Positions 37,669-47,548 are shown, numbered from the stretch's first letter. The stretch: 64,000 bases of DNA from Sinorhizobium fredii (GCF_002944405.1 NZ_CP024310.1:744001-808000); one strand, 5' to 3'. Made by a program: numbers and translations. The notes: generated by a model not told the origin, from the sequence alone.

Positions 37669-39525
37669 TCACCTGCCCTCCGCATGCGGCTGATCCTCCG
37701 GAAGAAAGATCCATCGAGGTCGGAACACGGTCTTGCGCGAGGTCGCTCCGCCCGCACCCGCCACCGAGTAGCGTTCCTCGAAGAGGCGAAGGTGATCGGA
37801 TCCCCAGGAGAGCGCTTCGAGGCTGTCCTTTCCGTGCTCGGCGGTTGCGATGCCAGGCAGGATGACGAGCGACAGGAGGCCAGCCGCCATTGCCGGACGA
37901 TAGAAGCGCGGTGCCGCGGCGATCCTGTTTTCCCGCCCATGGCGGAGGACGATGACGATCAGGAGCAGGCTGTAGATAGCCGCATTCATGATCGCCAGAA
38001 GGTAAAAACCCTTGGCCTCGCCGACATCCCCGATGCACAGCACCGGAAGGACTGCCGCGAGCGAGAGGATGACATAGGGTGCGAGAACACGCAGGGGCAG
38101 CGGGTCGACTTCCGACGTTCCCTTCGGGGTGACGCGGAAATCGACGAAGGATCCCGTGAGCCAGTCGCGAACGGCAGCCAGCGTGCCGGCCAGCGCCCAG
38201 GGCCAGCGGGCAAAGAGGAAGAGCATGCATTCCCAGCTCAGGATCTTCGCGTCGACGGGCCGGAACGTTTCGGTTGCCCGCCAGCGATAGGCCATCAGGA
38301 TCAGGGCGATCGAAAGCGGTGCGAAATGCGCAAGGAAATCGGGGTAGGTGACGGCGATGAGGCTTTCGCCGCGGGCAAGCGCGATGACCGGCATCGCGAA
38401 CATAAGCGCCATGAAGAACGCAAAGAGCGGATACCAGAGCTGCGAGAACAGGAACTGGAACTTGAGCCGCAGCGGCAGCTTGCCAACGAGGCGCGGGGAA
38501 TACTGCAGGAGCAGCATGACCAGGCTGCGCGACCACTGGAACTCCTGGGTGACCAGATCGGCGAAGGTGCGCGGCCCATCGCCGTGGGCGATCGCCTCGA
38601 GCGCATGCACGCCGCGCCAGCCGGCCGCATTCATCATCAGCGTCGTCGAATGGTCTTCGGCAAGCTCGGGGCCGAGGCCGCCGATCTGCTTGAGGGCGGC
38701 GGTGCGGACGGCGTAGTGCGAGCCGATGCAGAGCGGCGCCAAGCCGCCATTATAGCCGGCCTGCAGCGCCCCGTGCATGCTCGCCTCCGCATGGAGCCTG
38801 CCGCGCGCCGCCCAGCTTTCGGCGGCGTTCCTGTCGCAGATGCTCGGAGCCGAAACGTAGCCCACTTTCGGGTCGGCGAAGGGACGCAACATTTCGAAAA
38901 GGTAGCCGGGTTCCGGAACATGGTCGGCATCGAGCTGGGCGACGAAGTCGTAGCGGCCGTAGCCGTAATGATCGTAAAAAAATGTGAGATTGCCTTCCTT
39001 GCAGCGCGTGCGCCGCGGCCAGGCGGTGCGGTGGTAGTCGGCGCGGTCCTTGCGAGTCGAGACGAACACGCCTTGCCTTCGGCACCAGTCGAGTGTTTCT
39101 GGCGAAGGGTCCTCGTCGGCAAGCCAGGTGTCGTGCGGCACATCCTGGGCAAGCATTGCCCTGAGAGTCTCGGCCACAACGGCAAAGGGTTCGGAGGGCG
39201 CTTTGGTGACGACCATGGCGACGCGGCTTTCGACCGGCAGCCGCAGCCGGCCGTTCGGCTTCCTCGCGCGATAGAAAATCGCGATGAAGTAGCCCGGCAG
39301 AAGGGTGATCCAGGCGAGGGTCGCCGTCGCCATGAGGCTCCCGACGATGTCCCAGTGGTGGCGCGGCTCCAGCCACCAGGCCCACAGATAGGCGAGCGCG
39401 GCAAGCCACATCGCCGCCCCGAGAAGGTATTCGGCCCGGCGATATCCGGTCAGCACTGGCACGAGCAGTGGTTCGTCGACCGTGTCCTCAGCGGCCATGC
39501 CGCCAGTCTTGACGTGGCGGGTCAT
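37669..39525 (-). CDS. Processive glycosyltransferase family 2 (cellulose-synthase-like)
   Basis: A 618-residue membrane glycosyltransferase. Two N-terminal helices are followed by the GT2 catalytic domain with DEDPS, DAD (QLDADHVPEPG), AEDHS in the place of TED, and QEFQWSRS in the place of Q-x-x-R-W, then about five C-terminal helices. There is no PilZ domain, so c-di-GMP control probably acts through CuxR on transcription. The start overlaps the uxe stop (ATGA). It should polymerise a pentose-containing polymer from UDP-arabinose or UDP-xylose; that link is inferred from the operon. Confidence 0.85.
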   Translation of the reverse strand: MTRHVKTGGMAAEDTVDEPLLVPVLTGYRRAEYLLGAAMWLAALAYLWAWWLEPRHHWDIVGSLMATATLAWITLLPGYFIAIFYRARKPNGRLRLPVESRVAMVVTKAPSEPFAVVAETLRAMLAQDVPHDTWLADEDPSPETLDWCRRQGVFVSTRKDRADYHRTAWPRRTRCKEGNLTFFYDHYGYGRYDFVAQLDADHVPEPGYLFEMLRPFADPKVGYVSAPSICDRNAAESWAARGRLHAEASMHGALQAGYNGGLAPLCIGSHYAVRTAALKQIGGLGPELAEDHSTTLMMNAAGWRGVHALEAIAHGDGPRTFADLVTQEFQWSRSLVMLLLQYSPRLVGKLPLRLKFQFLFSQLWYPLFAFFMALMFAMPVIALARGESLIAVTYPDFLAHFAPLSIALILMAYRWRATETFRPVDAKILSWECMLFLFARWPWALAGTLAAVRDWLTGSFVDFRVTPKGTSEVDPLPLRVLAPYVILSLAAVLPVLCIGDVGEAKGFYLLAIMNAAIYSLLLIVIVLRHGRENRIAAAPRFYRPAMAAGLLSLVILPGIATAEHGKDSLEALSWGSDHLRLFEERYSVAGAGGATSRKTVFRPRWIFLPEDQPHAEGR

Positions 39526-40508
39526 TGACGCGCCTCGAGTCCGAAGAACGGGGCGGCGGTCCGCACAATGGTCTTTAGGTCGGAATAGCGCGGCGAGAAG
39601 CCCAGCACTTCGCGGGCGAGCTTCGAATCGGCGTAGAGAACCGGCGGATCGCCGGCCCGACGGGGACGGATCGCCACCGGCACGTTTTTTCCGGTAACCT
39701 CGCCGATCGCGCTCAGCACTTCCCGGACCGAGAAGCCGCGGCCGGATCCGAGATTGACGGCGAGGCTCCTGCCGCCCCCGGCAAGATGCCGATAGGCGAG
39801 CACATGCGCCCGGGCGAGGTCGGCGACGTGGATGTAGTCGCGCACGCAGGTCCCGTCGGTCGTCTCGTAATCATCACCGAAGACCTCGAGCTGGCCGATT
39901 CGGCCGGCCGCCGCCATCAGCGCCCTCGGTATGAGATGCGTCTCCGGATCGTGCCACTCGCCGAGATCGCCTTCCGGATCGGCACCGCAGGCGTTGAAAT
40001 AGCGCAGCGCCACGTAGGAGAGGCCAAAGGCGCCAGCGTAGTCCGACAGCATGTGCTCGGCGATAAGCTTCGTCCGGCCATAGGGATTGATCGGTCGCTG
40101 CGGCGTCGCCTCGTCGATCGGCAGCACGGCCGGCACGCCATAGGTGGCGCAACTCGACGAGAAGATCAGGTTGCCAAGCCCCGTCCGCCGGCAGGCGTCG
40201 AGCAGCGACAAGGTTCCGCAGACATTGTTGTGGTAGTATTTCGCCGGATCGGCGACAGATTCGCCGACATAGGCGGAAGCGGCGAAATGGATCACCGCAT
40301 CGGGCGCATAGCGCTCGATGATCTCGATGAGATGGGCCGAGTCGAGGATATCTCCCTCGATGAACGGTCCCCAGCGCACCGACGAGCGGTTGCCGGTCGT
40401 CAGATTGTCATAGGTGACGGGCTCGAAACCCTCAAGCCGAAGCAGCTTCGCCGTATGGCTGCCAATATAGCCGGCGCCGCCGGTTACGAGGATGCGGGGG
40501 ATATCCAT
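39522..40508 (-). CDS. uxe: UDP-xylose 4-epimerase (GalE-like)
   Basis: A 328-residue epimerase with GGAGYIGSH, SSSCATYG, YGRTK and RYFNACGA motifs, paralogous to exoB at 486. It lies directly after the UDP-xylose synthase (TGATG overlap). The S. meliloti operon uxs1-uxe was shown biochemically to make UDP-xylose and then UDP-arabinose, and this gene is in the uxe position. UDP-glucose epimerisation as a side activity is possible. Confidence 0.85.
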   Translation of the reverse strand: MDIPRILVTGGAGYIGSHTAKLLRLEGFEPVTYDNLTTGNRSSVRWGPFIEGDILDSAHLIEIIERYAPDAVIHFAASAYVGESVADPAKYYHNNVCGTLSLLDACRRTGLGNLIFSSSCATYGVPAVLPIDEATPQRPINPYGRTKLIAEHMLSDYAGAFGLSYVALRYFNACGADPEGDLGEWHDPETHLIPRALMAAAGRIGQLEVFGDDYETTDGTCVRDYIHVADLARAHVLAYRHLAGGGRSLAVNLGSGRGFSVREVLSAIGEVTGKNVPVAIRPRRAGDPPVLYADSKLAREVLGFSPRYSDLKTIVRTAAPFFGLEARQ

Positions 40509-41551
40509 CAGGCAACCTCCATGAGTTCGTTCGCCTGGGCGAGGAGTGCATCGAAATGGCTGATCGTGTGAACGAGGCCCGCTGCAAGTTCCACCTTGGG
40601 GCGCCAGCCGAGTTCCCGTTCGGCAAGCGAAATATCCGGCCGTCGTTGGCGGGGGTCGTCGACCGGCAAGGGTCGGTGGACGATCTTCGACCGCGAGCCG
40701 GTGAGTTCGATCACCTGTTCGGCGAGCGCGGCGATCGTGAATTCGCTGGGATTGCCGAAATTGATCGGACCGGTGAGCGATGTCGGCGAGGCCATCATGC
40801 GAATGAAGCCGTCGATGAGATCGTCAACGAAACAGAAGGAGCGGGTCTGCGAGCCATCGCCGAAGATCGTTATGTCTTCGCCCTTGAGTGCCTGGACGAT
40901 GAAGTTCGACACGACGCGGCCGTCATCCGGGCGCATCCGCGGACCATAGGTGTTGAAGATGCGGACCACCTTGATCTCGACCTGACGGGTTTTGTGGAAG
41001 TCAAAGAATAGGGTTTCGGCGCAGCGCTTACCTTCGTCGTAACAGGAGCGCGGGCCGAAGGGATTGACGTTGCCCCAGTAGCCCTCCACCTGGGGGTGAA
41101 CTTGCGGATCGCCATAGACTTCCGATGTCGAGGCCTGAAGGATGCGCGCGCCGTTGCGGGCCGCAAGCTCGAGCATGTTGAGGCTGCCGAGCACGCAGGT
41201 CTTCGTCGTATGGATGGGATCGGCCTGATAGTGCGGCGGCGAGGCCGGGCAGGCAAGATTGTAGATTTCGTCGACTTCAACATCGATCGGCTCGATGATG
41301 TCGTGGTCGACGAGACTGAAACCGTTGAAGCGCGTCAGAGATTCGATGTTCCGGCGCAAACCGGTCGAGAAATTGTCGGCGCAGATTACCTCGTGCCCTG
41401 CCTCGAGAAGCAGTTCGCAAAGATGTGACCCGAGGAAACCTGCGCCGCCAGTTACCAGAATCCGTCGCCGGATAGCCGGACTACGCAATACTTTATCCTG
41501 TTCGTCAAATTTATCTGAATTTCCACTGATTACATTTTCAAAATATTCCAT
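40508..41551 (-). CDS. uxs1: UDP-glucuronate decarboxylase (UDP-xylose synthase)
   Basis: A 347-residue short-chain dehydrogenase of the UXS type: [26 protein letters not shown] (a UXS hallmark), [21 protein letters not shown] (Tyr-x-x-x-Lys) and [10 protein letters not shown]. It converts UDP-glucuronate to UDP-xylose. It is the first gene of the operon uxs1-uxe-GT2-GH26, divergent from cuxR. ATG 41551 is preferred; the frame also allows a TTG at 41563. Confidence 0.92.
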   Translation of the reverse strand: MEYFENVISGNSDKFDEQDKVLRSPAIRRRILVTGGAGFLGSHLCELLLEAGHEVICADNFSTGLRRNIESLTRFNGFSLVDHDIIEPIDVEVDEIYNLACPASPPHYQADPIHTTKTCVLGSLNMLELAARNGARILQASTSEVYGDPQVHPQVEGYWGNVNPFGPRSCYDEGKRCAETLFFDFHKTRQVEIKVVRIFNTYGPRMRPDDGRVVSNFIVQALKGEDITIFGDGSQTRSFCFVDDLIDGFIRMMASPTSLTGPINFGNPSEFTIAALAEQVIELTGSRSKIVHRPLPVDDPRQRRPDISLAERELGWRPKVELAAGLVHTISHFDALLAQANELMEVA

Positions 41552-41886
41552 ACGTGTCCCCAAAAACCAATAAACTAACCTTTATAATAATTTCACTCGG
41601 ACAGTATGATTTGGTAATTTAAATTATATACAAGCAATATGGTTTCACCGCTTTTACTCAATACTTAGCGATGACTATGAATGTATGATTACAACCGCTC
41701 GAGGCGATTGTCATTATCCTGCAATCCCGATAGTTATCGGGCCGTGCATTTCTACTAAAAATGGCGTAGAACTGGGTTCTGCTAAGTGCTGGGTGGGCCC
41801 TGCACGACGCCATACGACGATGCGGCCGTGTAGGTAACTACCCTCAAGACGTGTAATCGCCTGCATTCGAGGGCGGGAGAGTCTGT
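41552..41886. promoter_or_regulatory. AT-rich divergent control region uxs1 / cuxR
   Basis: 335 bases, strongly AT-rich from about 41565 to 41700 in an otherwise GC-rich window. It contains the palindrome CCCGATA-GT-TATCGGG at 41726-41741. In S. meliloti CuxR activates the uxs1 promoter when bound to c-di-GMP, so its site should lie here. Whether the palindrome is that site is not known. Confidence 0.55.
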
Positions 41887-43044
41887 ATGCGTGATCGTCC
41901 CACGGGGCCGGGCTCGGAAGAGGATGAAGCTGTCGCGCCTGCAACGCAGCCGCAGCCGGAACGCCGCCGTTGGCCGCGCGACGCTCCCATTGAAGCGTCG
42001 CGCTCCGCAGCGTCGCCGGCATTGACGCCTCTGCATTTCTCGACTCGAAACCTGCGACCGGACGAGCAGTTTCAGGCCTGGCGAGCCCACATGGCGCCCT
42101 TGGTCGAGGTCAGATTGCCGGACAATATTCCGCCCGAGGACGGGTTTGTCGCGGAACAGACCGCATGGCATTGCGGCAATCTGCTCATCGTCCAACAGCG
42201 CGCGCCGGGGCACAGCTACCTCCGCCCGCAGGCGATGTTGCGCGCCAGCCCGATCGACCACTGGTATGTGGAACTGCTTCGCAGCGGCATGACCTGGACG
42301 GAGGTTGACCGCCGCGTTGCCGAGAACGGGCCCGGCAGGCTGGTGTTCCGCTCGCTCGGCTACCCGTTCCGCGGCCGGGCGACGGCGGCGGAATCCGTTC
42401 TTCTCTTCATGCCCTACGAGCTATTCGCCGACGATGCCGCCGTGTTCGGCGAAACCAACAATCTGGTCTTGTCGGGCAACCTCGCCGATCTGTTGATCAA
42501 CTACATCAACGGCATCGAGCCGCGCCTCGATCGCTTGACGGCGGAGGAGATACCGCGGATCGTCCAAACGGTGCACGACATGGTCGTCGCCTGCGTCGCT
42601 TCGTCGGCGAGACCCGATGCCGGCGGGTTGCAGACCAACAAGGGAATGATGGAGCGGGCCCACCGCTATATTCATCTCAACCTGCACTCCGCCGAGCTTA
42701 CGCCGGATGCAATTGCCCGGGCGATCGGCGTCTCGCGCACCCGGCTCTACCAGCTCTTCGAAGCGAGCGGTGGCGTTCTCAACTATATCCGCAGGCGCCG
42801 GCTGCAGCAGGCGCATGCAGCACTCAGCGATCCGGCCGACAGCCGGCCGATCGCCGAGATTGCCGAGGCCGCCGGATTCGACGTCGCCGCCAATTTCACC
42901 CGCGCCTTCAGCCACGAATTCGGGGTGAGCCCGCGGGAAATCAGAAAGGCCGCGGCGACCGAACGCCCAGTCGCGCCAGCTGTTCCGGCCGGGAGACATC
43001 GTGGATCGACGATCGGCGATTGGCTGAAGGCGCTCGGCACCTGA
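41887..43044 (+). CDS. cuxR: CuxR-like AraC-type regulator responsive to c-di-GMP
   Basis: A 385-residue AraC-family activator. A polar N-terminal tail contains RRWPR, an R-x-x-x-R pair at residues 27 and 31, the c-di-GMP-binding element reported for S. meliloti CuxR. A cupin-like domain follows (about 50-210), then a helical linker and two HTH motifs (about 255-355: AIGVSRTRLYQLFEASGG and IAEAAGFDVAANFTRAFSHEFGVSP). It is divergent from uxs1. It should switch on the arabinose-containing polysaccharide when c-di-GMP is high. Confidence 0.9.
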   Translation: MRDRPTGPGSEEDEAVAPATQPQPERRRWPRDAPIEASRSAASPALTPLHFSTRNLRPDEQFQAWRAHMAPLVEVRLPDNIPPEDGFVAEQTAWHCGNLLIVQQRAPGHSYLRPQAMLRASPIDHWYVELLRSGMTWTEVDRRVAENGPGRLVFRSLGYPFRGRATAAESVLLFMPYELFADDAAVFGETNNLVLSGNLADLLINYINGIEPRLDRLTAEEIPRIVQTVHDMVVACVASSARPDAGGLQTNKGMMERAHRYIHLNLHSAELTPDAIARAIGVSRTRLYQLFEASGGVLNYIRRRRLQQAHAALSDPADSRPIAEIAEAAGFDVAANFTRAFSHEFGVSPREIRKAAATERPVAPAVPAGRHRGSTIGDWLKALGT

Positions 43045-43099
43045 TCGAATGTGAGTTCGGGCTGGTCCAATGGGCGTGATGCGATCGTGCTGCCCGGTT

Positions 43100-43438
43100 T
43101 CAGCCGAGCCGGAGGTCAATGCCGGGGTGCAATTTCTTGAGGTTCGGCAGGGATTTCGACTGCCAGGGAAACTCCGAACTCCCGCGCACGGTGAACTGGA
43201 TGTTCGGCCGCTTGCGGGCCTCGATCGTCAGCTTGGCAAGCAGGTTGATGCCGGACGAATTGAGAAACTGCAAGCCGGTGACGTCGACCGTCAGGCGGTC
43301 CGGCTCGGTTTCGAGAATGCTCATCACCAAGGAATATATAGGGGCGTAGGCCTCCGTGCTCGGCAGCCGCATGGTGCCGTCGAAGTATATGTCCTTGCCC
43401 TCCGACCAAACGCGATACTCTTCTTCCTTGATTTCCAT
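43100..43438 (-). CDS. bgrV: STAS-domain anti-sigma-antagonist-like protein BgrV
   Basis: A 112-residue SpoIIAA-like STAS protein with the phosphorylatable serine in [12 protein letters not shown] (near residue 61). It is the last gene of the six-gene bgr operon, 15 bases after bgrW. In S. meliloti the unphosphorylated form is proposed to inhibit the diguanylate cyclase BgrR, with BgrW as kinase and BgrU as phosphatase. Confidence 0.88.
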   Translation of the reverse strand: MEIKEEEYRVWSEGKDIYFDGTMRLPSTEAYAPIYSLVMSILETEPDRLTVDVTGLQFLNSSGINLLAKLTIEARKRPNIQFTVRGSSEFPWQSKSLPNLKKLHPGIDLRLG

Positions 43439-43453
43439 GTTTTTCGTTGCCCA

Positions 43454-44014
43454 TCAATTCGAGGGTTCGGGGACTGTAATCGATGCATAGGTCTCCAGCG
43501 GGATACGGCTCCCCTTTTCGCCGGTTCCGAAGACCCAGGCGAAATGAGCGCCATAATCGCTCATGAGCGTCAGAAGGCCAAGTCCGGAGCCGCTCGGGCT
43601 ATCTCCCGATGCATTCTCTTCAATCCGTTTGATCAGAAGCTCGCCCGGATCTCCCGTGGTGATCTCGGACAGCAGATGCTGAAACCGCTGCGCCGTGTCC
43701 TTGTCGACAAAATTGGAGACCTTGGCGCGAAAGGCATTGGACGCCACCGCAGCCTCGACGACGATTTCCCCCGAGGCCCGGAACTTCACCGCATTCTCGA
43801 TGAGCTCGTTCGTCAGATAGCCGACATTGTGGCGCACCTCCTTGTAGAGGTTGCGGGATGTCCGATAGCGCAAGGCGACGAACTCGGCGACGAAATCCGA
43901 GGTCATAGCGCAGTGCTTCCAGCTCAAGTCGAGCGGGCCTTCGAACAGGCGAAGCGTTGTCACGTTTTCGCCCGTACCGATGGCGAGGTCTGCCATTCCA
44001 TATAAGGTCGTCAT
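43454..44014 (-). CDS. bgrW: SiaB-like HATPase protein kinase BgrW
   Basis: A 186-residue GHKL-type ATPase with N-box ELIENAVKF near 68-76 and G-box SGSGLGLL near 142-149, the layout of SiaB-type anti-sigma-like serine kinases. It should phosphorylate the STAS protein encoded next to it. It lies four bases after the bgrU stop. Confidence 0.86.
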   Translation of the reverse strand: MTTLYGMADLAIGTGENVTTLRLFEGPLDLSWKHCAMTSDFVAEFVALRYRTSRNLYKEVRHNVGYLTNELIENAVKFRASGEIVVEAAVASNAFRAKVSNFVDKDTAQRFQHLLSEITTGDPGELLIKRIEENASGDSPSGSGLGLLTLMSDYGAHFAWVFGTGEKGSRIPLETYASITVPEPSN

Positions 44015-44018
44015 CCGC

Positions 44019-46373
44019 TTACCTGTGTCTCATCACTACGACTGTTATATCGTCGTGGATCTTCTGTGCGCCGATATGCGTCATCAGATCCTCGATAATC
44101 CCTGCTTTGACGTCCTCGGCGCTCTGGCCGTGGCGGCAACGCGCGCTCTCGCAAAGCCGCTCGATGCCGAAGAGCTCTCCGTTCAGTCCCTCGGCCTCGG
44201 TCACGCCATCGGTGTGAAGAATGATCATGTCGCCCTGTGAAAAGGCGATCTCCTGCGTCGCCACGAAGGGCGAAATATCGGGCTCGAGGCCGATCGGCAG
44301 GCCGAGATCGAGCGTGTCGATTCGCTCGACGCTGCCGGTGTTGCGCACCACGATGAGTTCCTCATGCTGGCCCGACAGCATCAGGCTTTTGCCGTCGTAG
44401 TCCAGGAAGGCAAGCGAGAGGTGCTTGTTGGCGTTGGTTCTGACGATGTTCTTGTAGAGGGCGCGGTTCACCCGATTGAGGAATAGCGCCGGATCCATGT
44501 CGCCGGCCTCCTGCAAAGCCCGCGCCACTGATTGAACCATCAGCATCAGCACGCCGCTTTCCAGGCCGTGGCCGGTCACGTCGCCGATGCCGATCTTCAG
44601 CCGCTCTCCGTCCCTCAGGACATCGTAGTAGTCGCCACCCACTTCGTCGGCAGGGCGCATATAGGCGGCAATTTCCAGGCCGGAAATCTCCTCGAGCTCG
44701 CCAGCCCTCGGCAGCACCATCAACTGGATGCGGCGGGCGACGTCGAGTTCGGCGCTCAGGCGCACGTTCTCGCTCCGCAATTGCTCATTCAGCGCCGAGA
44801 TCTGCAGGTTCGCCTCTTCGATTTCTTTCGTCCGGTCCTCGACGAGCTGCTCCAGGTTCTCGGTGTGGTAGCTGATCTGCTCGGCCATGCGGTTGAAGGC
44901 GGCACCCGCTTCGCCGACCTCGTCGCGCGTCGAAATATCGACCCGGACGGAATAGTCCTTGGTCTGGATGCGCCGGGCCGCGTCGGCGAGCGCGCTGATG
45001 CCGCCGGTGATGCGCTTCGATATGGCGAACACCGCCGAGGTGACGAAGAGCAGCGACACGAGCAGCGCCAGGACTTGATAGATCAGGATCCGGTTGGTCG
45101 CTTCGGTGATGCCGGCCTGCGCGGCGAAGAGCGAGGCGTAGATCTCCCGCTCGGGCACGACAATGCCGAGCAGCATGGATTCGCGCCGGACGGGGCCGGA
45201 AGACCAGAGATTGGTAGGCTGCAGCTGTTTCAGGACGACGAGATAGGGCACCTTCTCGCCGTTCTCGTCGAGCAGGACGTGCTGCAGCAAGCCATCCTGG
45301 TTCAGCGGCAGTTTGGCGATCGCGGCTTGCGCACTGTTGCGCAACGAGCGATCGAGACCGGTCACCCCCTGGCTGCTGGTGTCGCTCGACGACTGAAGGC
45401 CGATCACCTTTTCGCCGACCGGATTGATGGCGACGACATTGCCGTCCGACATGGTGAGGAAGCCGAAGCCGTTGTCGGCGACCCGGACACTCTCGACGAT
45501 CTCCGCCAACTGGTCGAGGGTGATATCGGCGCCGGCGGCACCCGCGACCTGGTCGCGACCGCGCGACCACAGCGGCTGGAAGAAGCTGACGATCAGCTTT
45601 CCGGTGATCGCATCCGTATAGGGCGCCGTCTGGGTGATGTCGCTGTTCACCGGACGCGATGCGGGATTCTGCGCCCATTGCTCCCACGATTCGTAGAGGC
45701 CCGGGAAGAAAAACGGCCAGAACTCGGCCTGGTTATGGCCCGGATACAGCCGGTCAAAGGTCTGGGCCTGTTCCGTATAGGGAGCCGTGCGGAAGATCGG
45801 CCGCTCCTTCGGGCCGATATAATACATCTGCAGCTTCGATTGACCGTTGGCCAATAGGCTCGGAGCGACCAGGTCGAGGACGGCGCTGTTTTCGATATCC
45901 GTCTGCACCTCAGGCAGGGGAACGTGGTTGGCGTCGAGCAGATATCCCCAGACGCTGACGACCGATAGCGGCCCCGGCAGGTTCTGCGCCCATCCGCCCT
46001 TCGCATCATAGGTGACGGTCACGGCGCCGGGGGCGCCGCGCGACATCGCTTCGCCGATCTGTGACTTTCTGACGGGGCGGTCGATCTGCGCCTGTAGCAC
46101 GCCGGCGAGCGTGCCGACGTCGGAATGAACCTGGTTAAGAAGCAGGTTGACGCGTGCGGCAGTCGTTTCCGCATAGGAACGAATATAGTCCTGATTGGCC
46201 TTCTCCAGGCCCTGGCCGACCTCGGTCGTCGCATCGCGCGACAGGCGCTGCACGTTGAAGAGCGCAAGTCCCCCGGTGACGAGCAGGTCGAACAGCACAG
46301 CGCCGCCGACCACGAGGATGAATTTGGCGCGGAACGAACGCAAACCGAAGCGGCTGATTTTGAACTGGTTCAT
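44019..46373 (-). CDS. bgrU: Membrane sensor PP2C serine phosphatase BgrU
   Basis: A 784-residue protein. It has an N-terminal helix (about 15-37), a large periplasmic dCache-like sensor (40-400), a second helix (about 420-445), HAMP (445-495), a coiled coil (495-550) and a SpoIIE-type PP2C domain (about 560-784). Metal-binding residues appear in DEVGGDYYDVL, GIGDVTGHGLESG, HTDGVTEAEG and HDDITVVVM. It resembles SiaA/RsbU-type input phosphatases. It should dephosphorylate BgrV in response to an unknown periplasmic signal. Its start overlaps the bgrT stop (ATGA). Confidence 0.9.
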   Translation of the reverse strand: MNQFKISRFGLRSFRAKFILVVGGAVLFDLLVTGGLALFNVQRLSRDATTEVGQGLEKANQDYIRSYAETTAARVNLLLNQVHSDVGTLAGVLQAQIDRPVRKSQIGEAMSRGAPGAVTVTYDAKGGWAQNLPGPLSVVSVWGYLLDANHVPLPEVQTDIENSAVLDLVAPSLLANGQSKLQMYYIGPKERPIFRTAPYTEQAQTFDRLYPGHNQAEFWPFFFPGLYESWEQWAQNPASRPVNSDITQTAPYTDAITGKLIVSFFQPLWSRGRDQVAGAAGADITLDQLAEIVESVRVADNGFGFLTMSDGNVVAINPVGEKVIGLQSSSDTSSQGVTGLDRSLRNSAQAAIAKLPLNQDGLLQHVLLDENGEKVPYLVVLKQLQPTNLWSSGPVRRESMLLGIVVPEREIYASLFAAQAGITEATNRILIYQVLALLVSLLFVTSAVFAISKRITGGISALADAARRIQTKDYSVRVDISTRDEVGEAGAAFNRMAEQISYHTENLEQLVEDRTKEIEEANLQISALNEQLRSENVRLSAELDVARRIQLMVLPRAGELEEISGLEIAAYMRPADEVGGDYYDVLRDGERLKIGIGDVTGHGLESGVLMLMVQSVARALQEAGDMDPALFLNRVNRALYKNIVRTNANKHLSLAFLDYDGKSLMLSGQHEELIVVRNTGSVERIDTLDLGLPIGLEPDISPFVATQEIAFSQGDMIILHTDGVTEAEGLNGELFGIERLCESARCRHGQSAEDVKAGIIEDLMTHIGAQKIHDDITVVVMRHR

Positions 46374-47548
46374 AGCGGCTTGCGCCCTGATGCTGCCCAG
46401 ATCGGCCAGCCAGCGTAGCCCTTGGGATGGAGGGCCGCAAAGATATGGTCGCGGAAGCCCTGGCGGAAGCGTTCGATGAACTCCGGAGGATCGCCGCGCT
46501 TCACGGCCATCTCGCCGGCATAGACGTTCTCCCAAGCGGTGATGATGTCGGCGAAGTCCTGCGGGTCGCCGTCCTGGTTGGTGACCATGAAGGACTCGAC
46601 GAGAATGTCGTCGAAGCCGGCATCGGCGAGATAGCGGCGGCTCTTCGGTCCGAGCTCCACGTCCATCTCGAAATGGGCGAACAGCTTGGCGACCTCGTTA
46701 TAGGTCCACTGGATGCTCTGCGCCCGCGGTTCGCCGAGGCAGTGCGAATTCTTCTCATTGGTGATGTAGACGCGTCCGCCCGGCTTGCAGATTCGGTAGA
46801 GCTCCTTCAGCAGGAGGTCCGGTTGATTGAAGATCTGCAGCGAATGGCGACAGGTCACCAGGTCGAACTGGTTGTCCTCGAGCAGCATTTCGGACGCGTC
46901 GCCATAGGAATATTCGATATCCGAGATGCCGAAATTCGACGCCACGTCGCGGGCATAGGCGAGGCTTGCCTTCGAGTGGTCGAGTGCCACGATACGTGCC
47001 GGCTGGAACTCCTTGCGCACCAGCACCGCGAAGTCGCCGATGCCGCAGCAGATGTCGGCCATGGTGATCCCCGGGCGCATGCCGTGCCGCGGCAGGATCT
47101 TGCGCTCGTGGCGCCACGTCATCTTGGTTTGCGTGCGCAGGATCGGAATGAAGCTGGTGTCTTCGACGAAGGCCTGGCCCGGATAGAATTTCGAATCATA
47201 GACCTCGACGCTGATCTGCGGCTCGATCTTGCCGAGATGGCGGAACATCCGTTCGGTCCAGCCGACGACGCTCGAGGTGACGACGACGAAGCGGATGTCC
47301 GAGCGCGTGCGGCAGGCGTCCAGAACCACGCGCGAAAAGGCGTGGAAGGCCGTATTGTTCATCTGCGCGAGGCGCTTCACATTGATGTAAAGGACGCCGC
47401 GGGCCTCTTCGATGGCGTTCCTGAACATCGAAATGCTTTGAGCAATCTCGTCGACCGAGCGCGGCCGGACGACGCCGGCAAAGGAGAACTCCTGGCTGTT
47501 GGCATCGAATTCTGCCTGGAAGGGCGCTGCGAGCATTGCCGTACTCAA
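46370..47548 (-). CDS. bgrT: STAS-like N-terminal domain fused to SAM methyltransferase (BgrT)
   Basis: A 392-residue protein. Residues 1-130 look like a SpoIIAA/STAS-type domain (YINVKRLAQMNNTAFHAFSRVV, without an obvious phosphorylation serine in a standard place). Residues about 140-390 form a class I methyltransferase with MADICCGIGDFAVL, ALDHSKASL, GDASEM and LVTCRHSLQIF. It is the third gene of the bgr operon. Neither substrate nor role is known to me; methylation of a partner protein or small molecule is a guess. Confidence 0.8.
   Translation of the reverse strand: MSTAMLAAPFQAEFDANSQEFSFAGVVRPRSVDEIAQSISMFRNAIEEARGVLYINVKRLAQMNNTAFHAFSRVVLDACRTRSDIRFVVVTSSVVGWTERMFRHLGKIEPQISVEVYDSKFYPGQAFVEDTSFIPILRTQTKMTWRHERKILPRHGMRPGITMADICCGIGDFAVLVRKEFQPARIVALDHSKASLAYARDVASNFGISDIEYSYGDASEMLLEDNQFDLVTCRHSLQIFNQPDLLLKELYRICKPGGRVYITNEKNSHCLGEPRAQSIQWTYNEVAKLFAHFEMDVELGPKSRRYLADAGFDDILVESFMVTNQDGDPQDFADIITAWENVYAGEMAVKRGDPPEFIERFRQGFRDHIFAALHPKGYAGWPIWAASGRKPL

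Noticed and set aside
44532..45857. 441-residue open frame antisense to bgrU
   Set aside because: It overlaps a phosphatase gene with intact PP2C motifs and shows only shadow-type composition.
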